Under the pieces are notes generated by a model. That model had not been told where the DNA came from and made no database searches. It was given only the letters and a program-made list of their open reading frames with translations. Below, piece after piece: positions 46,598 through 58,599 of a stretch of DNA of 64,000 nt. Source of the stretch: Dryobates pubescens (taxonomy: Eukaryota; Chordata; Aves; Piciformes; Picidae); NCBI RefSeq assembly GCF_014839835.1, contig NC_071632.1:15456487-15520486 (forward strand). The letters run 5' to 3'. Both the position numbers and the translations under genes were made by a program. Position 1 is the stretch's first letter. The number at the start of each line of letters is the position of its first letter.

Positions 46598-49539
46598 CTT
46601 TCAAAACAAAAGCACAAATGGAAGGAAAATGAAAGAAAAAATATTACTTTTTTAAAATACAGCTTTCCTGTACTAAAACACTGCACTTCTTCAAGAATTC
46701 TAAGTGACATTTTTTAATTCTACAAAAAAGACTAAGGATAAAATGCAGTCCCTGTGTTTTGGTGGGGAGGGGAACTATTATAAAGAACTGGGAAAGGATG
46801 CTGAAACCTAGATTAGAGCAGGGATAATTCAGAAATTATATGAATCTGGGTCTTTCTGTTTCAAGAGAAGTGAGATGTCTTCCTGAACCCTCATGTGAGC
46901 TGGAATTGCAGAAGGTGTCGATTCATCAAAATCCATGATCCAATTCTGCCCTGCCATGAAATGGATGGCCCAACTCCCCGTCTACAAAATGTCCTTGCTG
47001 TATCTCTGCCTTCCTGCTCTTCCCATTTCCCTACTTTAACAGCATTTTCACACCAGTGGATAGTTGAACATTAATCATTAGCCTCTTTGGGAGGACAGAA
47101 AAGTGTCAAGAGAGAACATGTCAGAACCACAAGCTTTAGCATGACAAGACCATAAGGCAAAATTCACAGCCCTCCAGCAAAGTGAGATCAGTTAGAGCAC
47201 AAGAAGCTAAGAGCAGACAATGATCTATGCCTTGCCTTCCTTCCCCAGCCATTTGTCAAGCAAACTTGTTTAATGGCATCATAAAATTCTGGTATCATAA
47301 CAACAAAACAGCTGTGTGTCACTTTCCATAGCTCAACAGACACTCTTCCCACTCCCACTGCAAAGCTAGAGAAGACAGACAGGGCACAAGCAACAGAGGC
47401 TGAGATCAGAGATGAAGCATACTGTAAATCTGCACCAGGCATTAAAGTACCCATCACTGGGGAGAAGCTGACAGTAAGAGTTTATGCTGAATTCATCACC
47501 TAAAGTTATTCTAACTCAGCTCAGAAAAAGCAGCAACCACTGAATCAACATGCCCCTACAAAAAACAACAACTAACTGAAACAACATAGAAGGCAGAGAG
47601 AGGGTATGCAAAGGCTGAAGCAGTGATCTCATCAGAAGCAAAAAGATCTAGTGCATATTAATGCACAGGAGACTTTTGGCTCTTGGACACTGGGAATCAT
47701 ATGGAAGATGTCTTTTAAGCTGTAGAGAAAAGCATTTAAAATGTTGGCATATATTGACTGAAGCTGGCATTGAATTTGAATTAATCATTTTCACTTTCTT
47801 TTCAGAGAGGTTTCATTTTCTCTTCCTTGTTTACTAGCATGTTGATCTCAACAAAAAAGGAGAGAGAAAAGAAGACTCAAACATATCTATTTTTCCAGTT
47901 TCAAAGACTGTTCCTTACTCATTAAAAAAACACCACCACCATTTGAGAGCAAAAAAGTCCCATGGGCAAACACCCAACGTATGGTTAAGTTTACTGGTTA
48001 ACCTTACCCCAACCTCAGCTTTACTGAGCTGCAATCTTTGAATGCTGCTCTTTTAAAAAGGAGTCTGAAGGATTAACTAAACAGTTGAACAGTTCAGCAA
48101 TCTTTCCTGATAAAATTTGCAGTGTCTGTCCAAACCAGGAGAGATAACCATGTATTCTTTCCCTTGCTGGGGTGATGTTATTTTAGGGGCAAGACAAAAC
48201 ATGCCATTTACAAAGCAGACAGCAACAGACACACTACATTTTCCAAAGACTGCATCCAAGTTGTTAACGCATCTTCCCCCTTTTCCAAAACATGTCAGGC
48301 AACTCTCACAACCAACCTACAACCATTATTCTCCCACTTTCAGGTTATGCTGATACCTTTTCTAGCTGTAATTCTACTTAAGAAACAAAAAAAGTATCCA
48401 TTGTTTTGTGGCACCCAGAGAAAGTCTAAAATAGAAACCCAACCTTAAGACTGTGGATTGTAAATACAAGAAGCATTTATAAACTGGCCATTCATCTTTT
48501 TATCAATTCTATTGTTATTTTAAGTTTGTGATCTCTCACTAAGCTATTAAAATACCACTGAAGTTCCCAATTCCTCTTTGCAACCACCTATCCAAAAAAT
48601 GTTCTTTTCACTAACACAAACCTGATATTTTTCTATGTAACACGTCTAGCGTTTATCATAAATTCCTGCTTCACTGTAACTAAACTGCAGAAGAATCATT
48701 AGCAAAACCATTTATGCCTTACTTTTCCATCAGCCACCACCACAAACGCTCCTGACACTTTCAGTAAGACTTTAACTGTCTCAAAACTGATCTAACAACC
48801 AAGGGTATTTCCCAAGGGCCATCTTGAGTGCCAAACTGTTCCTGCAACTAAAATGTCATCCTCTTAAGCCAGTTGATCTTTACACATCACTAAAAGAAAA
48901 GTTACAAAGTCACATTTCTGATGGAAGGCACAGTGAATCCTCGGAATGGCTCTCTAATACAGCACTATGCATTAATTTTCCCTAAAGACAAGCAGGAAAG
49001 CCACCTAGCACGACTCTGACACATTCCTTATGGCTAAAGGAGGGGCAAGTGACTGAAGCAGCAGCATGTGCAAAAAAAACCCCCAAAACACCCTCCCCCC
49101 CCCCCCCCCCTAAAATCCAACCAACCCACAAGCCAGAAGCTCAAGGGACGGACGAAAACCCAAATACTTCGGGTGCCTGCCCGGGGTCCCAGGGAATCCT
49201 CAGGCCTCACAGGTGCACATCCAGCTTCTCCCCTATTACGACAGCACCAAGACCATAAATCGGCGCTGTCAGGGGGGGATTTTAAGCACGGGCACTCACT
49301 CTCCGCCTTTTCCAGGCACCTCCAACCCACGGCAGATGGGGAGCATTCAGACAACCACAGAAGGAGCCTCCTGTGGCGGCAGCGGAGCTGATGCAACCAG
49401 CCTCCGCTTCTGAGCGTGCAACCGCAAGGCTGGAAGCGGACAGACCGAGCAGATCCCGCAGGGACGGGGCAGGCAGAGGGGCGATCCTCGGCACACCGCC
49501 AGGAACGGGCCCCCGCCACCTCGGCCTTCGGGCACCCAC
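46598..49539 (-). other. NUB1: first NUB1 intron
   Basis: About 2.9 kb between the inferred non-coding first exon and the start-codon exon. It is AT-rich, with a C16 run (49,095-49,110) near the promoter. No other gene or repeat is supported. Confidence 0.6.
49095..49110. repeat. C16 homopolymer (G16 in the NUB1 transcript)
   Basis: Sixteen consecutive C on the + strand about 430 bases inside the inferred first intron of NUB1. In the pre-mRNA it reads as G16, a candidate G-quadruplex and a likely length-variable site. Confidence 0.85.
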
Positions 49540-49960
49540 CTGCGCCCCGCAGCGGAGGCCGGGCCTCGGGGCCCGGGCAGTCTCTGAGCACAGCTCCGGC
49601 TCTCGCGCAGCTGCTCGCGTCAGCCCTGAGCGCCTTCAGAGGCTCGGCGCCGGGGCTGGCGGGGACCGCCCTCTCTCAGGCGAAGCAGCCAGGAGCGGCC
49701 GGGCGGCACCTCGGGCCCCAGCAACAGCCAGGGGCGCGCCGGGGCGCGTACGTCCCAGTGCCGATTATAGACACACAGAGGCAGGTTCTACGGAAAGGCG
49801 GAAGGCCCACGCCGATGGCAGCGAGGCGGCGGCTCGTCACGTGGTTGAAGCCACGCGCTCCCTCGCCATCTTAGCGTCCTGCCCTGCCTTGGACGCGCGG
49901 TGTGCGGCTTTCGGTGAGGCAGTGGCAGGTGCTGCTGTCCTCATGATATCCTCAAAGTTC
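49280..49960 (-). promoter_or_regulatory. NUB1: CpG island, probable NUB1 promoter
   Basis: GC-rich, CpG-dense sequence with no TATA box, about 2.9 kb upstream of the NUB1 start codon. The motif GTCACGTGGTT (about 49,836) contains a CACGTG E-box/USF-type site. The long open frames reading through it on both strands are the expected result of GC richness. It could also drive a divergent + strand transcript. Confidence 0.75.
49540..49750 (-). other. NUB1: probable non-coding first exon of NUB1 (5' boundary arbitrary)
   Basis: The donor GCAG|GTGGGT at 49,540/49,539 on the - strand is the best consensus donor in the island; a second candidate GTGAGT lies near 49,299. The upstream limit given is a placeholder. 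Confidence 0.4.
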
Positions 49961-51619
49961 TGCCTGGTTTCCTCGACCTCTGGGAGGAGGCAGGTGGGCG
50001 GGCGTCCCCAACAGCAACTCTTCTTTCCAGGATGACCTGGGTGTACAGGAGGCGGAGGGTACTGCAGCCCCCCCCCCGGAGCTGTAACCTTTCCCTTCGT
50101 GCAGCAAAGGACGGGGCACGTCCCGAGGTGCTGTGAAAAGTGCCGGGCAGGTGTCAGTGTGCAGGGTGAGCTTTTGTTTGTGGATTTGTATTTCCACTTC
50201 AGGGATGGTGAGCAGGTTCTTCCTGGTGTGGTGTGAGGCTGTTAAAAGTTAACCTGGGTTCAGAGGCTGGGCTGCAAAAGTACCTGCTAGGGAACAATCT
50301 GACTGACAATAAATACCACTTAAAGATGAGGTGGTGCTGGAGTGTCACCTTCCAGTAACACAGCCTCATGATGGCCAGAGCGGGAGTAGGGTATGAGGCT
50401 ACACATTTACCTGTACAATGTAGAGTCAATGTCCTGTTTGCCTGTGAGGTCCTCCAAAGGGTTGGGGCTTGTTCCTGGAATCATTTTGATACCAATAATA
50501 GATGTAAGTGTTCTTTTAATGAGTTATATTGCAAGTAATTAGCTTGTGGGTTAATTCTTTCGTATGCCCATCTGTTCCAGCAGCAAAGGAATTTTATTCC
50601 AGCTGCTCTGATGTGTGACTCAAATCATTCCTCTGGAGTATCATTTATTCCAGGATGGATGGGTCTGCAGGACTGTCCCAATTTAAACATTCTCCTTAGG
50701 TGGTCATGCTGACTAGGTGGGCATGATGCATACTGCAGCTTTGGCAGCTGGAACCTTACAGGTATTGTACCCTTACAAACAGGACACAACTAGAATTTCA
50801 GGATTCCAGCCTCCTGTGTGTGCATAAATCCACCAAGTTTGCCTACTAATAAAATGAGGGTAAACATGCTTTTATGGCAGTCTTGAGATCAGTGCTTGAA
50901 GCTTAGCCAAATCTATGGTAACAAAGTGATAAAAGTTACTGTTCCATAACTGCTGAACATGAGGAAACTAACAGTAAAGGGTTTTGAAAATCAGGTGCAC
51001 TTGAGAACTGGGACTTCATAACACATGAAGTTTTCAGGTTGTTTTTTTTTTCCTTGTGTTTCCCTGTTTTATTAGAGCTACTTTACAGGAAAAAAAAAAT
51101 CTTACTAGACAATGTGCCTGTGCAATATTTTAATCCTTTGAAATGTAAGCATAGCAACTTTGCTCATAACTAAATCTACTCTGCTAACAATTTACTGAAA
51201 TTATTCTTCCACAACATTCCTGGGAAAAGACATCTCTGAAGGCAATTGTTGGTGTTACTGATTTAAAAGCTTAATGTTTTCAAGTGTATCATTGCAAATC
51301 CCTAGGCAAAATGATCTTGAATTAATTTCCAGTGGTTTTAGTGGTGACCTCTTGCTAATGTGGGATTTTACTTTCAGTTATTCCTTTATGTATTCTGCAG
51401 ATTTGGAGATACTAAAAAAATAATACTCCTGTATAATGATAGGCAGGAGTACTGTAATCAGCAAGTCATGTAAATAGAAAGCTAATGTATACTATATACT
51501 TAAAAACACTCAAAAGTTTTTTGATACTTCCTTCCAAGTAGTTTCTTGTTTTGTGTGGGCTGGTTGTTATCTAGTATGTTTTCTCTATTATACCTATTAT
51601 GTGTATCTGTTTTATCTTC
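49961..51619. other. intergenic region upstream of NUB1
   Basis: GC content falls quickly after the CpG island. The segment has no supported coding sequence, RNA gene or recognisable interspersed repeat. Confidence 0.6.
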
Positions 51620-51630
51620 TCTCTTTCTTT

Positions 51631-52022
51631 CCCTCTCTTTCTTTCCCTCTCTTTCTTTCCCTCTCTTTCTTTCCCTCTCTTTCTTTCCCTCTCTTTCTTT
51701 CCCTCTCTTTCTTTCCCTCTCTTTCTTTCCCTCTCTTTCTTTCCCTCTCTTTCTTTCCCTCTCTTTCTTTCCCTCTCTTTCTTTCCCTCTCTTTCTTTCC
51801 CTCTCTTTCTTTCCCTCTCTTTCTTTCCCTCTCTTTCTTTCCCTCTCTTTCTTTCCCTCTCTTTCTTTCCCTCTCTTTCTTTCCCTCTCTTTCTTTCCCT
51901 CTCTTTCTTTCCCTCTCTTTCTTTCCCTCTCTTTCTTTCCCTCTCTTTCTTTCCCTCTCTTTCTTTCCCTCTCTTTCTTTCCCTCCCTTTCTTTCCCTCC
52001 CTTTCTTTCCCTCTCTTTCTTT
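51631..52022. repeat. 14-bp pyrimidine satellite, 28 copies
   Basis: The unit CCCTCTCTTTCTTT is repeated 28 times head to tail over 392 bases. All copies keep the 14-base register; copies 26 and 27 share one T-to-C change (CCCTCCCTTTCTTT) and the others are identical as read. A few degenerate CTTT bases flank it on both sides. One strand is all pyrimidine and the other all purine, so triplex (H-DNA) formation is possible. Apparent long open frames across it (Ser/Leu/Phe or Lys/Glu/Arg repeats) are products of the repeat. Confidence 0.97.
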
Positions 52023-52035
52023 CTTTCTATCTTGA

Positions 52036-52136
52036 AAGCCATGGTTTAGTAGTCATGAGGTGTTGGGTGACAGGTTGGACTTGATGATCTTTGAGGTCTC
52101 TTCCAACCTTATTGATTCTATGATTCTGTGATTCTA
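52036..52136 (+). mobile_element. CR1 LINE 3' fragment abutting the 14-bp satellite
   Basis: About 100 bases: CCATGGTTTAGTAGTCATGA, GACAGGTTGGACTTGATGAT, TCTCTTCCAACC and a tail of GATTCTATGATTCTGTGATT. It begins about a dozen bases after the satellite array and matches the copies at 44.8 and 46.0 kb, so all three are one subfamily. Confidence 0.92.
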
Positions 52137-52670
52137 AATGGGGAAACATTTCAAGTCTTTAATTTTTCTGAAGCCTACATTTGAGAAAGAGAGCTGTCTG
52201 AATGCTTGCAGTCAGAAGTGGGTGTTAGGTAACTTGTGTTTTTGTCATTGAAAAGCACCCATGAAAGAGGGTCACTTTCCTCTAAATGCCCTGCAGGAAG
52301 GGAGACCAGCAATCATTACTCCTTTTTAAAAACTTGCAGAAATTTGTGCCACAACAGAAAATGTTAAGCCCTATGTATAAAAAAATAGTTGTATGACTAC
52401 AGTTCTGTTTCTGTTGTTGAAATGGTTTCACCCTCCTTGAACACTTAAGAGTTGTAACAGCAGAAAGAAGGTGCATTATACTTCTGGTAAGGAAGCTGAT
52501 AAATGCTATTGGGGAGCTAAGAAATTATTTCAGACTTTTGTTTTCAAATAAAATACCAGGGATAGATGGGAATCAACAATATTTTACTATAGTCTTTATA
52601 TATATATATATATATGCAAAAAAGGTTACATTTACTAAGTACTACTAAAACAACAACAGAAATGAGCAGA
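52137..52670. other. intergenic region 3' of the C9orf152-like gene
   Basis: AT-rich sequence with a TA dinucleotide run at about 52,597-52,615. No gene is seen. Confidence 0.6.
52597..52615. repeat. (TA)n microsatellite
   Basis: About nine TA dinucleotides in a row, in intergenic AT-rich DNA. Confidence 0.85.
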
Positions 52671-52673
52671 GGT

Positions 52674-52679
52674 TTTATT
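52674..52679 (-). terminator. candidate poly(A) signal of the C9orf152-like gene
   Basis: AATAAA on the - strand about 510 bases after the stop codon at 53,192. Assignment is by position only. Confidence 0.45.
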
Positions 52680-53191
52680 AATTGATTTAAAAAATACATC
52701 AGAAAGTATCATAAGCAGCTTTTTTTGAGGAAAGTGAGCAATTAAATCATATTTTTAAGTGTACCAATCATCTTCAATACTGTTTGATTTGTTACTTACT
52801 GTCTAATTAAATAGTTCTGTACTGAAATTTAGTATAGTTGGTTCATCAGTAGTTCTACTAGCCTATGCTGTAGCTCTTTGAGATATTGCAAATATTTCTG
52901 TGTTAAAAAGTTACTGATTTGAGAAACCTGAAAAACAGGAGGGGAAACCCAAGAAAGTTATAAAATTGCTCTTGTATCTTGAATTGTGCTGAGTATGTGT
53001 CATTGGAGCCCAGTGCTTTCATGAGAACATCTCATTTTACACTGTAGTGTAAAACAACAGATTGTATAGTAAGGCTCTTCCTTGGCTAATAAGAGTAGCA
53101 GACCTTCAGCAGATTGTTCAGTGTAACTAGGAAGACTACTTTGCTATTTTAAGTTTCAGTCAAGGTTTTGACTATGTGTTACTGAATGTCT

Positions 53192-53760
53192 TCATTGTGA
53201 GATGTATAATCCAAGCTTCCTTGCTGCTTCAGAAATTCTTGGCCCTTTTTTATTGGGGAAAGGGTAGAAGTTTAGTTTGTTGCAGGCTGGCGTGCACTTT
53301 GTAGAAGAAATATGTTGATGAGTCCAAACTGCTGCAGTGGCTGATTTCAGAGGAGGCTTTTGGCAGGTGCCTGAAATTTTGCTGCCATTCCCTTTGCTGA
53401 AACCATTCAATGTGCTCGAACTTCCCAGCTGACTGCATGCAGATAGTTCACAACCTCCTAGTTCCTTGTGTTGCAGTGCGCTGTTTCCCTTCGAAATCAG
53501 TCTCTGATTGTCAAAACAGTATGGTGTGTTCTTGCGCTGGGAAAGATCCCAGGTAACTGCTTGGGAAGGACCTTGCACCAGGCGGTGAATTCCCAGGTGA
53601 GTACGCCATGGTGAGTTGTCTTGTACACTGGCACTGCTGCTCGGCTCCAGGCTGACCTTTCTGACAGGAGCACGTTCTGTAAATGACTTCGATCTTCTAA
53701 CTGCTTTATTAATTAAAACAGCACTGACCATTGATTCTGGGAGAACAGGTTCGTGTTCAT
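53192..53760 (-). CDS. C9orf152-like terminal exon
   Basis: Acceptor TTTCTCTTGTAG ends at 53,761. The split codon G|AT gives Asp, followed by EHEPVLPESMVSAVLINKA, a Ser-rich stretch with RRSKSF, SPWRTHLGIHRLVQ, a weakly conserved middle, and YPFPNKKGPRISEAARKL before TGA at 53,192-53,194. Confidence 0.88.
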
Positions 53761-56700
53761 CTACAAGAGAAATGCACATACACACACTACTATGGTGGCA
53801 AAAATTAAGGGTGTCATGTCTGTGGTACAAACTTAACTGAATGAGCCACGAGTTTATCTGTACCCTTTCTGTCTGTGGCCGAGAGCAGTGCAAGCTCTTC
53901 TGATGCCAGGTTAGAGTAGAAATATTTCACGCTTGGTTTTGCAGTTCTGAGGACATAAATGGTACCCCAGGGTCAGTCAAATGAAAATGGAGATTTATCA
54001 AGTCAATATTGATCTAACTGGTACTTTAAGACTCATTAACAACACAGATTGAGAATTGACTTCCAGTAATTAATTGCTAGTAAGCAAAAATTCTTAAGGT
54101 GAGCAGGGACTTGCTCTGTGCATTGGTAGCTGCTGTGATCTGAAAGATAGAAACACTCTGTTTCATTCTGTTTGAACTTCATATTCACAACTTAAAATAA
54201 CTCTGATTGTTTCCAGATAAAACAAGTTGTGATTTTCTTTCTTAATGAGGGAATCATTAACATAGAGGTTGGTATTTTAATATTTTACTGCAATCTATTA
54301 TAGTTGGTGTAAATGGTGTGAAGTAACTATCTTCCCACACTGGTGTTGCCTGAATGATTGTTTAGAGGGAAAATCTGCTTGTTCAGTGGATGATGTCGAA
54401 TAGCTCTAATGGTGGGAGAGAATCTAGTGTCTTTTTTTTTTTCCCTGCTATCCCTACAGCTTAATTTCTAAAGCAGTATGGAAGTTACTATCAAAAATAT
54501 GTAAGATATTAAGGACAGAGCTGCTTAATGCTACTTCAGTTGCCTGTAGCAGCCATCAAATTACTGACCATGAATGGCTTTCTGTGCCTTGAAAAGGAGT
54601 AGAAACTGAATGAGTACACTAAAAAACCAGTGCTGTTGACATTGCAAGTACTAATGAATATACTTCAGTTAGTATATATATACAGTTTAAGATAGGAGTT
54701 ATGCAGAGTGCTGGTCTTGTTTACAGAGCTGAGTTATAGGAACAATGTCTGCAGTATGAATTATGAAGCATATTAAGGTGAAAAAAAGTAGAAGAGTGCT
54801 GTTTATATTCTGAAACAGAATATCTAAATAGCCATTTAGAAAGAACTGGGACTCTGAAATGGAGCTAGTCTGGATAGGATGCTGCCTGAAAAAAACAACA
54901 ACAAACAACCCCCCTGAAAAAAAACAAGAGCACAATCCACTTTTATAATAGTCTTTCATACTGTCTTGACAAGGAAGTATTTGAAGCTATCAGAACCTGC
55001 TGATTTACTTGCAGTAGATAAACCTGTAGCACAGGTCTGTGGTTAAGGAGAAGCCTTCACTACTGTCTTGGCTGAAGCAGCACTGCCAGCATAGTATCAC
55101 AGAATTTGCTCTATTCCCAGGGCTTGCCACATAGGGTTGATCTGGTAAGAGCTGCTTTGCAGTATGGCTTTGTGAGTGAAAACTCTGTAAGTCCACACCT
55201 TCTGCTCTCCTATGGTGTAACCAGGACGTGCAGAGCATAGAGATATTGACGTGTTTGTGCATATGTCTATATAGTGAAGCATGTAAACTGAATTTCTTAG
55301 TGTGAAACCATTCATAGAGATAAGAACACACAGATCTCTATCATGCAACAGCGAGAATCAGAGTTATGACTGGACTTCATCTAGGAAATAAAGTTGAGCT
55401 TGGGTGGCTGCAAAAAGTCCATTTGAAAATGAGTGGCTGTGTTTTCTGCAGGACAGCACAATAAAGCACCAGGCTAAAAAAATTAGGACTTATGTGAAAG
55501 AAAAAACATGAGAAGGAACTGAGAGACTGAGGTGATGCCAGTTTGCACATTCTTATGGATGTAACTGCAATCTTGGCTGAACTGGCATTGATAGGCAACT
55601 TCACATTTCCCTTTCAGCCTTATGAACTGGTCATTGAAGAGTTATAATTTGACTTGACTTGATCAGAGAGCTCAAAGTAATGCATCTAGTCCAGTTTTGA
55701 ATAGTCTTTACCGGTTCTGAGTTCAGGTTTGATTTGCTTCCTTGGAATTCTTACAGATGCAGTACACAAAATTGAGCAATTACCTTGTATAGAAATAGGA
55801 GAGTCCTGAACCACTGTGTTGAATTAACACACATTCAGCACTCTCTAAACTTCTAAAGAAAGCTTTAATTAGGCAGATCTTTGGTTGGTTTCTTTCTTTC
55901 ATAGCCTTGTTGCAGGGTTGTTTACCATCTGGCCTTTTTCATATACTGGCATCATAGGTAGATACTTTTAAGGTTCTCTAGTCACAAAAATCAATCTTAT
56001 TTAAAGTCAGCTTGGCAAATACTTGGAAGAGACTTCTGCAGTCAGAGCCTCTGTGTTTATTCTGTTGTGACTGCTTGCACTGAATGCTCCAGTTCCTAAA
56101 GTAAATACTGTTTTCCAGCTTCTTAGCCAATAAATAATTAATACACTGCTCTATCATCTCCTAGCTGGTGACTTTCAAATCTTGCCATGCTCTTTGTTCT
56201 CAAATCAGGAACAGGCAGATGTGTGGATGTGGGTCTGTGTATTGGGGAAGAAAGAGAAGAAAGTTGTTTTCAGGTGACTTCCCTGTTACTAACCCACTAG
56301 TCAGAAACCTGGAGAAGTTTAATGAATCTGGCAAGCAAGTAGTGACGTGGAAAGCTAAAGGTCCTTAAGGAAACTTGGATTTACAATTCCAGCTGTAGTA
56401 CAGTAAAGCTGAAATGCTGAAAGTCCCCATGGCATGGAGGGACAGCTGCTCTGTCAGGCAGGAACAATTACTTTGTTCTAATTAAAGCAAAGAACTTTGG
56501 CAGGGATTTTTAAGACCACAAAGGACTGAAGGTGCTGTCCTTCCTCATGAGATTCAAAACATCATGTTTTTTTTGCCTGACCCTTGAGGTTTGCGTGTTT
56601 AGGGTTGTGGTGGTGCTATTGTCCCCTTTCCAGCCCAGCCATAATCTTGTACTCTAGGTAGTGAAACAATTTGCTGTCAGTACAAAGTACTGATAGATAT

Positions 56701-58575
56701 GTGGACTGCCTTTTGACACTAGCTGGGATTTCTGCATAGGTTAAGCTCCTAATTTAAGCAGGTTAGGGCAGTAGGCTGTCTTAATATGGCAGTGTTAATT
56801 TCTGCTTGACATGTTCTTGGAAACTGATGCATGTAATAGGTTCTAAGTGCTGAGCTGTGTAATAGGTTTTTCTCAGCTTCCAAAACGTAGGAATGTACAA
56901 GATCAACTTTCAGGACATTGAGAACTCAGCATAACAAAAAACCAGCAAACTACAACTATTTCTAACAGTGACACCAATCCTCTCCACACAAGCTGTCTAA
57001 AGATAGAGGTTCAGTGCAGTAGGTTATGTGGTTCTGTGAGTATTTAGGATGTTCCCAGGAACAGTGCAGTGCTACTTGGTTACATCTTTTCCTTTAATCT
57101 TCAAATGGAGCCCTTGCAAAAAATCTGCTCTGGTTACATTCACTATGTCTGAAGCTCCATTTGAATTTAATCTGACTAGAGACATCTGCTTCCTTTCTTC
57201 AACTAACTTAAGTTTTTGGTATAGCTGCTTAGATGAGCTGTTTTGTCAAGTTAGTTACCTTTTCATACCTGATAAGAGAAACTTTTTTCTTCCTCACAGA
57301 GATTTCAATTCTTTTAACATAAGAATTTCTAGCCATTTGGATGAAAGAATATTGGAGTATATCTGTTGTATAGCTCATAATTGTGTGGGTTTTTTCAGTT
57401 GCTTGAATGCTATGGTCTGACACAGCCAAAATCTAGAAGGGCTGAATATGTAGAGGAAAATGTGAAGAATCAATAACCTAAGTTCTACGTTTGCTGAGCT
57501 AAATACGACTGTGAGAGGTGAATGAAGCATGTTTTTCATGTTGCAATTAAATTCAAAAGACAACTTCATTAATTGACTTAGTATCACATTAACTTATTAA
57601 ATGTGGGAAAATCTCTTATGCAGTTTAATATTTTCGAGTTTATAGTTAGGCTACTGCTCACAGTATTACACTGAATACTGTCCCCTTCCCAGCCCCGTAG
57701 TAAGCAGTAGGCTACCTGAAACCTCTGCAGTATTTTGAAGTTCTTTGTATAAAATCTGACATAGCAGGTAGATGAGTGATCCATATTGTTATTTGCTTTT
57801 CTGTTTAGGTACTTTCCAAGCAATATGCAGTGAAAATACTTTCAAAACCTTTTGTGCAAAGCTTCTATCTTAGTTACCTACTATGACTCTCAGTAGAAAT
57901 TACTTCTTAACAAAACCCCCGACTTGTACTAGTCACTTGATATTTGCTGTTGCTTCCTGTCATCTTGTAGGACACATTTTTTTTTATACAGATAGAGGGA
58001 AAAGAGAAGACCCAGAATTGCTTGTTCTGACAGAAGCACTCAAGAGCAGAAACATTACAGAATACATTGCACAAAAATGCTGATGATAAGTACGTGGCTC
58101 CTGGAAGAGTTACCATTTATGTTTAGAATTTTACTTGACTGATGTAAAACTTTATCTCAGATATATTCATCTACTTCAAATTCATGTTAGAGACTTAATT
58201 CTGTGAAGCTAAGTGATATAAACATAAGACCACCATTCAGTGAAATGAATATAACCCCGAAATAACAGAAGAAGGAATTCACGCTGTTCCTCTTTTGAAG
58301 CAGAGCATAAAAAGAACAAAGCTATGAGTTATTCAAGATTTAAAAGAAATTACATTTAAATCTACAGTTGCATTTTTTCCCATAAATATAAGCATACCTG
58401 TTTTAAATACAATAATGTGTGATTGCAGTTTTTGCTTCTGTTTTATATGGTCATACTGCTCCTCAAGTAGGCTTACATCCATCTTGGTCAGCCGCTTATC
58501 ACAATCTGAAGCCTGTTGCTCTGAGGTATGAGTCACTGAAAAAATACCAGTCATGTATTTGTAAGCCTTTACCAT
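53192..58575 (-). CDS. C9orf152-like protein gene (two recognised coding exons)
   Basis: Two exons join in phase 1: about 58,575-58,398 and 53,760-53,192. The product is about 241 aa from the ATG at 58,554, or 248 aa from the ATG at 58,575. It resembles what I recall of human C9orf152 (239 aa, unknown function) in four blocks: LLEEQYDHIKQKQKLQSHII (human FLRAQYEGLKRQQRTQAHLL), PESMVSAVLINK (PAESMVNAVWINK), SPWRTHLGIHRLVQ (SPWHTHLEMHCLVQ) and GPRISEAARKLGLY (TPRISQAARNLGLY at the C-terminus). No enzyme motif, signal peptide or membrane segment is visible, and the chain looks mostly disordered. The N-terminus is uncertain because acceptor-like sequences lie at both candidate starts, so an upstream exon may hold the true start. 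The human gene is at 9q31, not next to NUB1, so this may be a relocated orthologue or a paralogue. Confidence 0.82.
53761..58397 (-). other. intron of the C9orf152-like gene (4.6 kb)
   Basis: AT-rich sequence. Short open frames (for example 57,049-57,420 on the + strand) lack splice support. No clear CR1 3' end or other named repeat is seen in it. Confidence 0.6.
58398..58575 (-). CDS. C9orf152-like upstream coding exon (start uncertain)
   Basis: The donor AAACAG|GTATGC is fixed by phase. The exon encodes MDVSLLEEQYDHIKQKQKL, likely a short amphipathic helix, and SHIIVFKT. Upstream limits could be the acceptor TCCTTGTTACAACAG (exon from 58,575), TTTTTTCAG (from 58,535), or an initiating ATG at 58,554. 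Confidence 0.72.
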
Positions 58576-58599
58576 CTGTTGTAACAAGGAAGAAAAAGT

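Noticed and set aside
49034-50035. Open frames of 150-220 codons on both strands at the NUB1 CpG island
   Set aside because: GC-rich sequence lacks stop codons by chance. The frames overlap each other, are Ala/Arg/Gly/Pro-rich and match no family.
51631-52022. CRISPR-like array
   Set aside because: The repeats are 14 bp with no spacers, in a vertebrate genome; this is a simple tandem satellite.
51500-52084. Four long open frames (160-180 codons) with 14-residue repeats on both strands
   Set aside because: They are translations of the 14-bp satellite, which stays open in several frames because the unit contains no stop. The length and periodicity follow from the DNA repeat.
55090-55130. Possible reverse-strand CR1 3' end (AGTATCACAGAATT)
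   Set aside because: Only the first dozen bases resemble a CR1 tail; the following sequence does not continue as CR1.
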